A DNA stretch of 64,000 nucleotides from Bacillus sp. V3-13 (GCF_002860165.1 NZ_PGUZ01000028.1:1-64000); one strand, 5' to 3'. Counted from the stretch's first letter, positions 51,034 through 60,483 are shown. The notes: generated by a model not told the origin, from the sequence alone. Numbers and translations: made by a program.

Positions 51034-52968
51034 TTATCTTCTACTGGCAAATACACTCGTAAACTCTTTATAGGTTCTGCATCTTATCAATTGTTGGACA
51101 ATGCTTGCATCGTCAACTACTTTTCCAAGCAAATGATACATTTCCTGCAAATCTGAACTGCTGTTCTTTTCGACACTCAATAAACAAACAAATTGAACAC
51201 GCTTATCTTCCCAGATAATCGGCTTTTGCAAAGTACAGATTGACCAGAAGGTTTTATCTGTTTGCGGCACCATTGGATGCGGAATCGCTACAAAATTGCC
51301 GAAGCAAGTCGGGGATAAAGCTTCTCTTGCAAAAACCGATTGAATAAATTCGTCATCCACTAATCCGAGTGATTTCAGCTTTTCTCCCAAAAAGTTCAGA
51401 ACTTCTTCACGCGTTTCAAATTTTTCTTGTAAAAATACCAGTTCTTCCCTTGTGTATTCAAACATTATTTTTGGGCTATCGTTCATGGCCATTTCAATTT
51501 TCTGAAAATCATCGCCGCCAAGAATCGTGTTGACCTCTATGACGGGTATAGGCAAGATATCACGGATCGGAATCGTACTGACAATAAAATCAAGCGTATG
51601 AAACGGAACCTCGTTTAACTTGTAGTACTCGGTTGTTCCGACTACTTCCAATGATGAACCAAACCTGGACTGAAGCTTATAATATAATAGTCTTGCACTC
51701 CCCAGCCCGGATGCACATACAATCATGCACCTTTTCAACTGGTTGTTTACCTTTCTCCGTTCTATAGCTGCACCGATATGAAGGGCAAGATAGGCAATCT
51801 CATTCTCATGAACGTCTATCCCTGTTTCGTCCTTTAAAACCATCCCGGCGAGAATTCCTGCTTCAAATGCGACCGGGTAATTCGATTTTATCGCATCAAG
51901 CATTGGATTTCGCAGATTCATGCCATATCTATAGCGGTTAATCGCCGGTTTTAAGTGCAGGCTTAATCCGACAATAAGTTCTTTGTCTTGTTTAATTCCA
52001 AGCATAAGTTCGCTTTCAATCTTATCGAGCATCTTCATTGTAAGATCATAGATGTTTTTATCAATAAAGCTTTGAATCTCTTTGTCACCTATATTCGGAT
52101 TGGCAATGATTTTTGTGCCCATTAAATGAATTGCAACATAAGCGATTTCCGTTTCCGGGAACACTACCTGCAGCGCTGTCTCGATCTTTTTAACAATCTC
52201 TTTGGCAACCTCATATTCTTTCTGCTTCATGATGTCCATAAATTCCTCAGGATAGATTGATACATAATTGCCATTTCGTATCCGCAGGCATGCAATCGCA
52301 ATGTGGATAATAAGATTGTTTAAGCCGATATCCGATAAGGTGATTTTGTTTTGTTTTATCTCATCAAGGATCATGTTTCGAACCGCGGCCATTTCTTCAT
52401 TAGGCAGAATCGAACCGGGAACATTCATCATATCCTGTTCAGTTTCTCTCCGCCCAAAAATATATTCTGACATACAAAAGCGCAGCTTTACTTCTTCTCC
52501 CCTTAATTTCACACCATAATTAGGGCGTTTTTCCAGGACAATCCCGTAGGCCTGCAATATTTTCTTCACTTCGCGAAGATCATTTTGAACAGTTGACCGG
52601 CTGATGTACAATTCATCCGCTAACTCATCAAGCTTTACAAATGTCTCCGAAAGCAACAGGCGCTTGATTAAATAGTGGATTCTGTCTTCCGGCAAGGTTG
52701 GAATATTTTCTTTAGGGGAATTGTTCTGAAACACTTCTTTTAACAGCTTTAGAAAACGCTGGTCATCGTAAATTTTGAGCTCATACCCGCTCCCCCGCAA
52801 TGATTTGATTCTTGCCCCATTCGCTGATAACAGCTTGTCCAGCTCTTTCATATCGTTTCTAACGGTTCTTGACGTTACTTGAATCACATTAGCTAAATAT
52901 TCGCTCGTTAATGAATTCCGGGCTGCCATAAGTTGACGCAATATACTGCTCAACCGGGCATTAAGCAT
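51034..52968 (-). CDS. PRD-containing transcriptional activator/antiterminator (LicR/BglG family) with EIIB- and EIIA-like domains
   Basis: Protein of 644 aa. Order: two helix-turn-helix segments (about 1-170, e.g. YLANVIQVTSRTVRNDMKEL and ELYISRSTVQNDLREVKKIL), two PRD domains (about 175-400) with regulatory histidines in IHIAIACLR and YVAIHLMGTK, an EIIB-like domain near CMIVCASGLGSARLLYYKLQ, and an EIIA(mannitol/fructose)-like domain with AIPHPMVPQ. ATG 52968 is chosen (GGAGGGG 7 nt upstream). Phosphorylation by PTS proteins should control activation of the adjacent PTS operon. Confidence 0.9.
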   Translation of the reverse strand: MLNARLSSILRQLMAARNSLTSEYLANVIQVTSRTVRNDMKELDKLLSANGARIKSLRGSGYELKIYDDQRFLKLLKEVFQNNSPKENIPTLPEDRIHYLIKRLLLSETFVKLDELADELYISRSTVQNDLREVKKILQAYGIVLEKRPNYGVKLRGEEVKLRFCMSEYIFGRRETEQDMMNVPGSILPNEEMAAVRNMILDEIKQNKITLSDIGLNNLIIHIAIACLRIRNGNYVSIYPEEFMDIMKQKEYEVAKEIVKKIETALQVVFPETEIAYVAIHLMGTKIIANPNIGDKEIQSFIDKNIYDLTMKMLDKIESELMLGIKQDKELIVGLSLHLKPAINRYRYGMNLRNPMLDAIKSNYPVAFEAGILAGMVLKDETGIDVHENEIAYLALHIGAAIERRKVNNQLKRCMIVCASGLGSARLLYYKLQSRFGSSLEVVGTTEYYKLNEVPFHTLDFIVSTIPIRDILPIPVIEVNTILGGDDFQKIEMAMNDSPKIMFEYTREELVFLQEKFETREEVLNFLGEKLKSLGLVDDEFIQSVFAREALSPTCFGNFVAIPHPMVPQTDKTFWSICTLQKPIIWEDKRVQFVCLLSVEKNSSSDLQEMYHLLGKVVDDASIVQQLIRCRTYKEFTSVFASRR

Positions 52969-53200
52969 TTTGGCCCCCTCCGTCCAATTCACCTGAGTGA
53001 TTTTCAACCTGTTTGTGAAAAATCTTGCTGAGTTTCCTGAAAATCATCTGCTGTTTTTTCCTATATTATACTGCATCCTTCACTCCAGTTTTCAGCTTTA
53101 CCAATGAATTCATAAAAAAGAATCCGATAAATAACGCCAATATTCCAAGGCCGTTCATGTTTTTACTATAAACATGTTTTAAATTATAACTATATTTTAT

Positions 53201-53215
53201 TTATAATAATTATAA
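53201..53215. promoter_or_regulatory. PerR box upstream of dps
   Basis: TTATAATAATTATAA is an exact 7-1-7 inverted repeat identical to the Per box consensus TTATAATNATTATAA, 69 bp before the dps start. It predicts peroxide- and metal-dependent repression by PerR, as for B. subtilis mrgA. Confidence 0.88.
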
Positions 53216-53283
53216 TTTAGTATTGATTTTAATGTGAGTATAGGATAAAATGAAAATAAGCCAAATTTAGGAGGGAAATATAC

Positions 53284-53718
53284 ATGACATTACAAAAACT
53301 ATTAAACACACAAATTGCAAATTGGAATATTCTTTATACAAAATTGCACCGTTTTCACTGGTATGTAAAAGGACCATTATTTTTCACCCTTCATGAAAAG
53401 TTCGAAGAGCTTTACAAAGAAGCAGCCCTTGTTGTGGACGAAACCGCTGAACGGTTGCTGGCGATTGGCGGAGAGCCGATTGCTACCATGAAGGAATATT
53501 TGGAAACAGCCACTTTGCAAGAAACAACCGGCGAAACAACAGCGAATGAAATGGTAAAATCACTAATTGAAGATTACAGAAAAATAAATGAAGGCTTACA
53601 GGAGGTAGCCGCCCTGGCCGAAGAACAAAATGATATCATCACCAATGATCTGGCTGTCGGCCTGATCGAAAAAATTGATAAACATATTTGGATGTTAAAT
53701 GCATACTTAGGAGAATAA
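53284..53718 (+). CDS. dps: Dps-family ferritin-like DNA-protecting protein
   Basis: Protein of 144 aa. The Dps ferroxidase signature is in FHWYVKGPLFFTLHEKFEEL followed by YKEAALVVDETAERLLAIGG. Forms a 12-subunit shell that stores iron and protects DNA from peroxide. A single gene with GGAGGG ribosome binding site, own terminator and a perfect PerR box, so an MrgA-like role is most likely. B. subtilis also has a SigB-dependent Dps; no SigB promoter is visible here. Confidence 0.95.
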   Translation: MTLQKLLNTQIANWNILYTKLHRFHWYVKGPLFFTLHEKFEELYKEAALVVDETAERLLAIGGEPIATMKEYLETATLQETTGETTANEMVKSLIEDYRKINEGLQEVAALAEEQNDIITNDLAVGLIEKIDKHIWMLNAYLGE

Positions 53719-53720
53719 TA

Positions 53721-53752
53721 AATAAGTGCCGAAATTCGGCACTTATTTTTTT
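53721..53752 (+). terminator. Terminator of dps
   Basis: AATAAGTGCCGAA / TTCGGCACTTATT perfect stem followed by TTTTTT. Confidence 0.9.
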
Positions 53753-53852
53753 GAAAGTAGCTATTTCTAATAAATGGATTTTTGTAATATGATGGTGTTA
53801 AAAAAATGTGGCGTGATTAAAAGTTGAAAAATGATCCCGGCTGGAATGTTAT

Positions 53853-54746
53853 TTAAGCAGGCTTAATGAATTGAAAATAATGTTTTAAAACGGTCAACTC
53901 GGAAGGGGTTTGTTCATAAACCTCTCCGTCCATATCGGCATCCATTCTCTTTTCTGTTTCAATCTTTATTTTACTTCCTCTTGAAAGGAGAAATTCTGTC
54001 GCTATTTCTTCATTGATTTGCGTTAAATCCAGGGTGAAAAGTTCTTTTAGTAATGTTAAGCTCGCATTTTTTACAATAATGATGTCTGCAAGGCCGTCAT
54101 CAAAGCTGATATTTTGAAAAGGAAGCCGGTTCGTTCCAATAAATTGTCCGTTGGCAACAAGGATCATGATGGCCTCACCAGCGATAGTTTCTCCATCACA
54201 GGATATTGTATAGCGAAAAGGTTCCATTTTATTGATTGTCCGGATTGCACTTAAATAATAGCTGATTTTTCCCAACCGCTCTTTTTCCGCCTCACTAATA
54301 TTATTGGATGTTTCCGTCACTAGTCCGATTCCCCAGAAATTAACCAAGTAATGATCATCAGCCTTGATGGCATCAACCGGTACAACGACACCGTTCATCA
54401 ATGCCTCGGCCGCTTTTCGGATATTTTGGGGAATTTCCATCATTCGGCTTATATCATTACATGTTCCTCCAGGCAATACAGCGATTGCCGGCTTGTTTTG
54501 TAATTCGGCCAGTCCATTAATACATTCATGAACCGTTCCATCTCCGCCCAAAATAAACAGCACGTCCTGCCCGGCTCCATAGTTTTTACAGATGTCAGCA
54601 AGATGTCCTTGTTCTGCTGATTTCATTACCATAAACTGCTCAATTTCCGCAGCTAATATAGGGAGGCAGGCTTCTAAATTTGCTTGAATCCCTTGCTGAC
54701 CCGCATGCGCATTGTAAACAAGCATAGCTTTTTTTATTTTCTCCAT
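53853..54746 (-). CDS. Diacylglycerol/lipid kinase family protein (YegS/BmrU/YtlR-like)
   Basis: Protein of 297 aa with the DAGK catalytic motif LFILGGDGTVHECINGLAEL and LPGGTCNDISRMM; the C-terminal beta domain contains SFDDGLADIIIVKN. It phosphorylates a diacylglycerol-like or other lipid substrate in the inner leaflet. Not linked to a visible operon; no signal peptide. The substrate is not predictable. Confidence 0.9.
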   Translation of the reverse strand: MEKIKKAMLVYNAHAGQQGIQANLEACLPILAAEIEQFMVMKSAEQGHLADICKNYGAGQDVLFILGGDGTVHECINGLAELQNKPAIAVLPGGTCNDISRMMEIPQNIRKAAEALMNGVVVPVDAIKADDHYLVNFWGIGLVTETSNNISEAEKERLGKISYYLSAIRTINKMEPFRYTISCDGETIAGEAIMILVANGQFIGTNRLPFQNISFDDGLADIIIVKNASLTLLKELFTLDLTQINEEIATEFLLSRGSKIKIETEKRMDADMDGEVYEQTPSELTVLKHYFQFIKPA

Positions 54747-54915
54747 GCCCGCACTCCCTTTTCAGTAAAGTAAAATCGAATATATATAAAATCAATGCCC
54801 ATTAATAGAAAAAAATAAACCATGTTACAGAAGGGTTAAGATTCCCTGGTTTTTTGAATTCAGATGGAAATAAGGGTAATCTCTCTCTCGCTAAATCCCC
54901 CTCCACAAACTAAAC

Positions 54916-54946
54916 ACAAAAGAGGACAGACCATGATGGCCTGCCC
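54916..54946 (-). terminator. Terminator of the CNNM/CorC-type gene
   Basis: On the minus strand GGGCAGGCC pairs with GGTCTGTCC across ATCAT (one G-U and one mismatch), followed by TCTTTTG. Confidence 0.65.
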
Positions 54947-54964
54947 GTTTCTATTGAGAAATGA

Positions 54965-56290
54965 TTACTCGTCAACTGCTTTGTTGACTTCCAATTTTGC
55001 TGGCTGAGATTTTTTTACTTCAATATATATAATGTGATGTCCGTCAAGTTCTTTCACGATAAAATCGTACCCGTCCGCCTGCATGACATCACCCTGCTCA
55101 ACATCAAACTTTTGTGTCAAAATCCAGCCGCCCAATGTGTCGACATCTTCTTCAGGTATGGAAATGCCAAGCATGTCGTTGACATCCCCGATTAACACTT
55201 TGGCGTCAAAAATATAGTGCTGGTTGTTGATTTTCCGTACAAGCGGAATTTCATCGGCGTCGAATTCGTCACGAATTTCGCCGACAATTTCCTCAAGAAT
55301 ATCTTCAACCGTAACGAGTCCCGCTGTTCCGCCATATTCATCAAGAAGGACTGCCATGTGGGTGCGTTCCTTTTGCATCTTCAGGAGTAAATCGTGAATT
55401 GGAATGTTCTCTATCACCCGAATGACAGGTTTAATATATCTTTCAATCTCAAATTCACTTTTTACAAATAAGCTTGCCGTCAGGAGCTCTTTAATATTGA
55501 TGATTCCGATGATGTTATCCTTGTCGCCGTCGATAACCGGATATCTTGTAAATTTTTCATCACGTATGATCGCGAGAATTTCATCAATGGATGCATCTTT
55601 ATCAAGGCTAACAATCTCTGTTCTTGGAACCATTATTTCCTTGGCAATTCGGTCATCGAATTCGAAAATTTTATTCACATACTTAAATTCAGATTGATTG
55701 ATTTCGCCTTTCTTGTAGCTTTCGGAAAGTATGAGGCGAAGCTCTTCTTCACTGTGGGCAACATCATGCTCGGAAGCAGGCTTTAAGCCAAATATTCCTA
55801 CCAGCAGCCGGGCAGAACCGTTCAGAGCCCAGATGAAAGGATACATCACGCGATAGAAAAGAATCAACGGTCTTGAAAAATAAAGAGAAACAGCTTCTGC
55901 TTTCTGGATGGCAACCGTTTTTGGGGCAAGTTCCCCGACCACAACATGCAAAAACGTTACTGAAGCGAATGCAATCGCAAAAGATAAGATATGTGACACC
56001 GATTCGTTTACGCCGTATTTTTCAAACAGAGGAAGCAAGAGCCTTTCGACTGTTGGCTCGCCCAGCCATCCTAAACCTAAAGCGGTAATCGTAATGCCAA
56101 GCTGGCAGGCTGATAAATATTCATCCAGGGCGCCGATGACCCTTTTAGCAGCTATCGCATTTTTATTTCCTTCTATAACAAGCTGGTCAATTCTCGTAGT
56201 TCGGATTTTTACAATAGCAAATTCCGCTGCAACGAAAAAGGCGGTCAAAGCTATCAGGATTGCGACGAGTATCAGGTTAACTGTTATCAA
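54965..56290 (-). CDS. CNNM/HlyC/CorC-family membrane protein (YhdP/YugS-like)
   Basis: Protein of 441 aa: DUF21/CNNM transmembrane domain (about 1-190), a CBS pair (about 205-340; [20 protein letters not shown]-type start and [20 protein letters not shown]), and a C-terminal CorC_HlyC domain. Such proteins are linked to magnesium export or homeostasis in bacilli. The frame starts with TTG 56290. The strong GGGAGG sequence is 36 nt away, but a perfect hairpin (56299-56319) lies between, so the start is unusual (see findings). Confidence 0.88.
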   Translation of the reverse strand: MITVNLILVAILIALTAFFVAAEFAIVKIRTTRIDQLVIEGNKNAIAAKRVIGALDEYLSACQLGITITALGLGWLGEPTVERLLLPLFEKYGVNESVSHILSFAIAFASVTFLHVVVGELAPKTVAIQKAEAVSLYFSRPLILFYRVMYPFIWALNGSARLLVGIFGLKPASEHDVAHSEEELRLILSESYKKGEINQSEFKYVNKIFEFDDRIAKEIMVPRTEIVSLDKDASIDEILAIIRDEKFTRYPVIDGDKDNIIGIINIKELLTASLFVKSEFEIERYIKPVIRVIENIPIHDLLLKMQKERTHMAVLLDEYGGTAGLVTVEDILEEIVGEIRDEFDADEIPLVRKINNQHYIFDAKVLIGDVNDMLGISIPEEDVDTLGGWILTQKFDVEQGDVMQADGYDFIVKELDGHHIIYIEVKKSQPAKLEVNKAVDE

Positions 56291-56577
56291 TCAAGTGCCT
56301 TACTCAATGAACGAGTAAGACCCACACCTCCCTTTGGGTGAATAAATTATTTTTTCTTTAGTTCGTAGCTGGTTTGGGAAAAAGCTTTAAAAAACCCCCT
56401 TCACCAAAACCATCACGAGATGGTTGTAATTCAAATGATATAAAAAATAAACGAATGCGGCAATTCATATGTGTCCGTGGCACAGAAATGCCGTTTTTAT
56501 TAAAGAACACTTTTATACAAAAACTACCCTCTATTTTTTAAATTAATCGCAAACTGGACGTTTTTTATAAATCCAGG
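56291..56577. other. Leader of the CNNM-type gene and spacer
   Basis: Contains on the minus strand AAAGGGAGGTG (56325-56335) followed by a perfect 7-bp hairpin CTTACTC / GAGTAAG (56299-56319) directly before the TTG start. Further out are ACCATC / GATGGT (about 56408-56423) and AT-rich sequence with no supported gene. A 67-codon minus-strand frame at 56524-56727 is a shadow of the thioredoxin-like gene. Confidence 0.45.
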
Positions 56578-56578
56578 C

Positions 56579-56612
56579 AAAAAAAGCCTGATGTGTAGGT
56601 CCACAACAGGCT
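56579..56612 (-). terminator. Terminator of the thioredoxin-like gene
   Basis: On the minus strand AGCCTG / CAGGCT with a 16-nt loop, followed by TTTTTTTGCC, about 25 nt past the stop. Confidence 0.7.
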
Positions 56613-56635
56613 GCTTTAAAATATATTCATTACAA

Positions 56636-57403
56636 TTAGTCATTTTTTTGTGTTCCCGGAATGATGCATCCATCTGGTCCGCAATCATCTTTTGTTCGCA
56701 TTTTTTCTTCGGCACGTTCTTTTTCAAGTTGCGTTTTCTGCCATTCGATATCTATGACAGGTGTGAATTTTTCAGGGAAGCGGATGTACCAGCGCTGTTT
56801 GCGAATCAAAAAATTATCGGGATCCAGCTGGAGCGCTTCATCAAGCTCCTTTAACGCCTCATCATGTTTTCCGGCACTTGCATAGGCCATTCCAAGCTTG
56901 AATTTCGTTTGGGCAAGGCTTAGTTCAAGCTCGTTCAGCTGTTTACGGTGCACATAGTACGTATCCTTTAGCTCAATCGATTCGACCTGATTATGGATTA
57001 GTTTTTCAACGGCTAATATATGCTCCTCGTTTGTGACATGGAAGCCTTCCTTGATCAGACGAATGGTGCCGTCATAGTCGACAAAAATTCCATTCGGGAC
57101 AATCTTAAAGCCAAAAAGGTTCGATAACTGATTTTCGCTATCGACGACTGTTTGAAAAGAGGTATTTTCAGTATACCGCCTCACGACCTCAGGTCCTTGA
57201 ATATCAACAGCAACAGAAAGAAATTCAAAGCCGTTGTCCTGATGCTTTTCATAAAATTGCTGCCAGCCTGGCAGCTGCTCTCTGCATCTTCACCAGGAAG
57301 CCCACATAAAGATTAGCGTCTTTTTGCCTTGTAACTCCTTTAGTGAAAACGGGTTCCCGCTCATATCCGTTAAAGAAAGATCAGGTAATTTTTCAAGCAG
57401 CAT
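56636..57403 (-). CDS. Thioredoxin-like (TlpA/ResA) protein with TPR segment; in-frame UGA at the catalytic cysteine (candidate selenoprotein or pseudogene)
   Basis: GGGAGG lies 9 nt before ATG 57403. The frame reads MLLEKLPDLSLTDMSGNPFS, then a TlpA/ResA-like core TLIFMWASW, then UGA at codon 38 (57290-57292), then RCREQLPGWQQFYEK and an intact thioredoxin fold (VVDSENQLSNLFGFKIVPNG). A TPR-like helical segment (GMAYASAGKHDEALKELDEA) and a Cys pair (CGPDGC) near the C-terminus follow. Total 255 residues counting UGA. UGA stands where family members have the first redox cysteine (WASWC). No other stop or frameshift occurs over 217 codons after it. A start at GTG 57184 would drop the active site and is implausible. 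Selenocysteine insertion, nonsense mutation and sequencing error are all possible. Confidence 0.8.
57259..57275 (-). promoter_or_regulatory. SECIS-like hairpin just downstream of the in-frame UGA
   Basis: On the minus strand GCTGCCA-GGC-TGGCAGC is a perfect 7-bp stem with a 3-nt loop that begins with G. It starts 14 nt after the UGA, so the loop begins 22 nt after it. As I recall the bacterial SECIS rules, a short stem with G in the first loop positions about 16-37 nt after UGA is expected. The hairpin lies within coding sequence for LPGWQ, so chance must be considered. Confidence 0.45.
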
Positions 57404-57473
57404 TTTCAGCAACCTCCCTTTTTATTCAAAGGTACTGAAATGTCCGGCAGAAAGCAAATAATTAGTCTGTGCT

Positions 57474-59321
57474 TTATTTTTCATAAAAACGGAGCAGGTC
57501 TCCGTAAATGATTTGGTCTGAATACTCAAGCTCCTGTTTTGCCTGTTCGATGAACGGTTCACAGCTTACTTTTTCGATTACTTGACCTGTGACCTTCTGA
57601 TAGCAGCTGCCTCCTGTAAAAATAAAATCGTTCGATATAAAGCTTCCATCGCGGAGAACTGTAAATTGATCCCGCTGCTTTGAAAAAAGATCCGTGCCAA
57701 ATTGGATGTCTTCCTTCGTTTCAATGCCAAGTAAATGCAACAATGTTGGACGCAAGTCGATTTGGCCTGAAACCGAAGAAATTGTACCGCCTTTGATGCC
57801 GGGTATATGAATAAATAGAGGAACCCGCTGCAGTTTGATGTGTTCGTACGGGGTGATTGGCTTACCCAAAAATTGTCCCATCGCCTCATGATGGTTCTCC
57901 GAAATCCCGTAGTGATCTCCATACAAAACAAGAATGGAGTCTTCGTATAAACCTTCCTTTTTTAAATCTTCTATGAAAAGCTTGATGGCTTCATCTGTAT
58001 AACGGACAGTCGGAAAATAACGGTTTAATGTCCCGCTCACTGAGTGGTATTCATCGATCAACCGATCTTCCGGCTTGAGCTCAAACGGAAAATGGTTTGT
58101 CAGTGTAATAAATTTTGTGTAAAAAGGACGGGGCATTCCTTTCAGATACTCGATAGATTGGTGGAAGAAATCGATATCCTTCATTCCCCATCCAACCGTA
58201 TTTTCTGCAGTGACTTGATAATCAAGCAGCGAATAAAAGCGGTCATATTTTAAGCTCCCGTACATCACATCCCGATTCCAAAAGCTTTTATTATTTGCAT
58301 GCAAAGCGGCCGTATAATATCCGTGTTCCTTTAATTTTTCCGTCATCGAATAATAGCGGTTATCAGCATGAGTAAAAAACACGGCTCCCCTGCTTAACGG
58401 AAACAGTGAATTATCGAGGAGAAATTCAGAATCAGACGTTTTCCCCTGTCCCGTTTGGTGGTAAAACTCGTCAAAGTAGAAGCTTTCTTCCTTAAAGTCA
58501 TTTAAGAAAGGCGTGATTTCCCTTCCATTAAGCGTTTGGTCAATAACGAAGCTTTGGGTCGATTCAAGCGAAATCAAAATCAGATTCTTCCCCTTGCAAA
58601 TTCCGAACAATGTTGAGTTGGGCTCTTTATAGCGTGCTTGAGTATAGTTTTGAATGTGACTCAATTTATCCCCATCTGCCATCGCCCGCTGTGCTTTTGC
58701 TTTTGTATGAAGAAAGGCATCGTAAAGATGGTAATGGTATGTTCCAATATTCTTAACAAGAATTTTCCTGTCAAACGTCCGCGTCAACAATTCAGGCCGC
58801 TGTGTTTCGGCCAGGCTTAAATTTAAAAAAACAAGTGCTCCGGCTATATAATAGAAAGCTGTTTTTTGCGGCCGCGAATACCCTTCCATCGAAAGGAGCA
58901 CAGGCTTCCGGACAACAAGATACGCCAGAAGCACAGTGTCGAGGAAGTAAAAAATATCAGTCCAACTGACCAATTCCCTGATACTCGCCCCCAAATCGGC
59001 GAGATTGCTCGTTTGCATGAGTAAAGGAATCGTGATGAAATCAAAAAACTCGCGATAATACACGATATTCGCATAAAGAACAACCGTTATGAACGCATGG
59101 AAAATGAGCACAAAAAAGTTTCGTTTCCTTCCAGTCATAAAAAGACCTATTCCCGCACCAATCATCAAAAAGCTTAACGGATTTAAAACTAAAATATACT
59201 CCTGCATGATATTATCGCCGTTCAACTGGAAGCTGTATTTATAGGCTAAATACGTCTTGCACCAGAGAAAGAAAACGGCCGCATGAATGATGTTCATTTT
59301 GATTTTACGCTCAGCTCTCAC
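57474..59321 (-). CDS. Lipoteichoic acid synthase family protein (LtaS-like sulfatase fold)
   Basis: Protein of 615 aa. Five N-terminal transmembrane helices (VFFLWCKTYLAYKYSFQLNG and following, to about residue 165), then an extracellular sulfatase/phosphoglycerol-transferase domain with the catalytic threonine in LISLESTQSF and metal-site blocks EFYHQTGQGKTSDSEFL and VLYGDHYGISENHH. It transfers glycerol phosphate from phosphatidylglycerol to teichoic acid chains or primers outside the cell. GTG 59321 is chosen: AGGAGG lies 8 nt upstream, whereas a longer frame to 59456 runs back into a pseudogene. Probably one of several LtaS paralogues. Confidence 0.9.
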   Translation of the reverse strand: MRAERKIKMNIIHAAVFFLWCKTYLAYKYSFQLNGDNIMQEYILVLNPLSFLMIGAGIGLFMTGRKRNFFVLIFHAFITVVLYANIVYYREFFDFITIPLLMQTSNLADLGASIRELVSWTDIFYFLDTVLLAYLVVRKPVLLSMEGYSRPQKTAFYYIAGALVFLNLSLAETQRPELLTRTFDRKILVKNIGTYHYHLYDAFLHTKAKAQRAMADGDKLSHIQNYTQARYKEPNSTLFGICKGKNLILISLESTQSFVIDQTLNGREITPFLNDFKEESFYFDEFYHQTGQGKTSDSEFLLDNSLFPLSRGAVFFTHADNRYYSMTEKLKEHGYYTAALHANNKSFWNRDVMYGSLKYDRFYSLLDYQVTAENTVGWGMKDIDFFHQSIEYLKGMPRPFYTKFITLTNHFPFELKPEDRLIDEYHSVSGTLNRYFPTVRYTDEAIKLFIEDLKKEGLYEDSILVLYGDHYGISENHHEAMGQFLGKPITPYEHIKLQRVPLFIHIPGIKGGTISSVSGQIDLRPTLLHLLGIETKEDIQFGTDLFSKQRDQFTVLRDGSFISNDFIFTGGSCYQKVTGQVIEKVSCEPFIEQAKQELEYSDQIIYGDLLRFYEK

Positions 59322-59340
59322 ACAACCCCTCCTGGTTCTT

Positions 59341-59700
59341 TCCCAAGCTTTGTTCAGGTCATCGTGATCCTGTTGTTTATGGTGCAGGCACTGAATCTGA
59401 TCCAACTGGACTTCCTCGTCGCACTTGCAACAGGAGTCATTGCCTATCTTCCGCATCTTTTAACAGCACTTGTCATAGTCGCTATGGGTTTATGGGTTAG
59501 GAAACCTTGTTCAGAACATGCTTGTCACGATCTTGCAAGGTCCGAACTTTCGCATTCTTGCTTCCATTTCAAAGTATGCGATTATCGAAGTGTCTGTATT
59601 CATGGCGCTTGGTCTAACCACGGTGGAGCTGCTTGGATTGTCAACTGGCGTCATACTGCTCCGGGCGCACCAGCCCTTTCATCGCCTTATCGTTCCACCA
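59341..59700 (+). pseudogene. Decayed conserved-TM-helix (mechanosensitive-channel-like) protein
   Basis: Fragments of one membrane protein appear in several frames: FVQVIVILLFMVQALNLIQL and FLVALATGVIAYLPHLLTAL in frame 1; after a frameshift near 59500, NLVQNMLVTILQGPNFRILA and SKYAIIEVSVFMAL in another frame; then from about 59640 the sequence matches a continuation (IVN..., then an alanine/leucine-rich helix) only if several small indels are repaired. Both ends are missing; the 5' side stops at the LtaS gene start. This is a multiply broken relic of a TM_helix/MscS-related gene. Confidence 0.75.
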
Positions 59701-59794
59701 ACATATGTCAAATTAAGATCCTTTTTAGTATTAAAGGGCATAAAATTCATCTTTATCTGAAAAAATAAGTAAAAATAAATGAGGAGGGGAACCA

Positions 59795-59977
59795 ATGGAT
59801 TTAAATCGGGTTAAACAAATTCTATCTTCTCCAGCTGATATTGAAGTGAAATATCATGATATTTCAGTCTGGATTGACAAGGTGAATGAGGACGGCCGAA
59901 CAGCAACTGTTCATATGAGGGGGCCTCTTAAAGAGACCAACGTAGTCGAAATTACAGAGTTAACTGAAGCAGACTAG
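59795..59977 (+). CDS. sspH: Small acid-soluble spore protein, H-type
   Basis: Protein of 60 aa: MDLNRVKQILSSPADIEVKY, then HDISVWIDKVNEDGRTATVH. H-type SASPs (59-60 aa in B. subtilis) share the start with N-R-A/V-K-x-I-x-x-S-P, the IxxVNED centre and an acidic end. GAGGAGG ribosome binding site and own terminator. SspH is made in the forespore; it confirms that the organism sporulates. Confidence 0.9.
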   Translation: MDLNRVKQILSSPADIEVKYHDISVWIDKVNEDGRTATVHMRGPLKETNVVEITELTEAD

Positions 59978-60079
59978 CATATTTTCGGATATGGACAACA
60001 AACGCTAAATCTGCACAAAATTCTAGATACACCAGGAGTTAAATCTATCAACCAGTCAGTTAAAATCCCTGAACAAAAC

Positions 60080-60110
60080 AGAACCACCCAGATCAAACAG
60101 GGTGGTTCTT
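60080..60110. terminator. Terminator of sspH
   Basis: AGAACCACCC / GGGTGGTTCT perfect 10-bp stem with a 10-nt loop; short T-tract on the plus side. Confidence 0.75.
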
Positions 60111-60138
60111 ACATTACTACTCGTCGAAGCTGGTCCGA

Positions 60139-60483
60139 TTACAAAATCGACCTGACGATACCTCCGTCAACGCGCATGGCCGTTCCCGTTATCGCAGCTG
60201 CTTGTTCCGACGCTAGAAATACAACCAGATTTGCTACCTCTTTGCCTGTGATAAAGCGCTTTACCAATGAGCCCGGAAGCCTGTTTTCAAATAGATCCTT
60301 TTCAATTTCTTCAAACGTCTGTCCCAACTCGGCGGCCATTGATTGAAAATGCTCCTCGACTTTTTCTGTGCGGGTCGGTCCCGGCATAGTGATCTCTGTA
60401 AAATAAAATCGGTAAAATTCGTTTAGCCAGACCCCCATTTTTAACCGCAACCATTTCGGCGTGATATAATGAAACCAATGCAT
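60139..60483 (-). pseudogene. C-terminal fragment of an SDR-family oxidoreductase
   Basis: The frame contains only the last third of a short-chain dehydrogenase: MPGPTRTEKVEEHFQSMAAE after the catalytic region, then GKEVANLVVFLASEQAAAIT and GTAMRVDGGIVRSIL, a complete normal C-terminus. The NAD-binding TGxxxGIG motif and the YxxxK active site are absent. The first ~30 codons do not resemble the family and read through the control region of the next gene. A 5'-truncated gene remnant. Confidence 0.8.

Noticed and set aside
57184-57186. GTG 57184 as the true start of a 182-aa protein
   Set aside because: It has no good ribosome binding site and would delete the thioredoxin active site, while a strong start with continuous homology lies at 57403.
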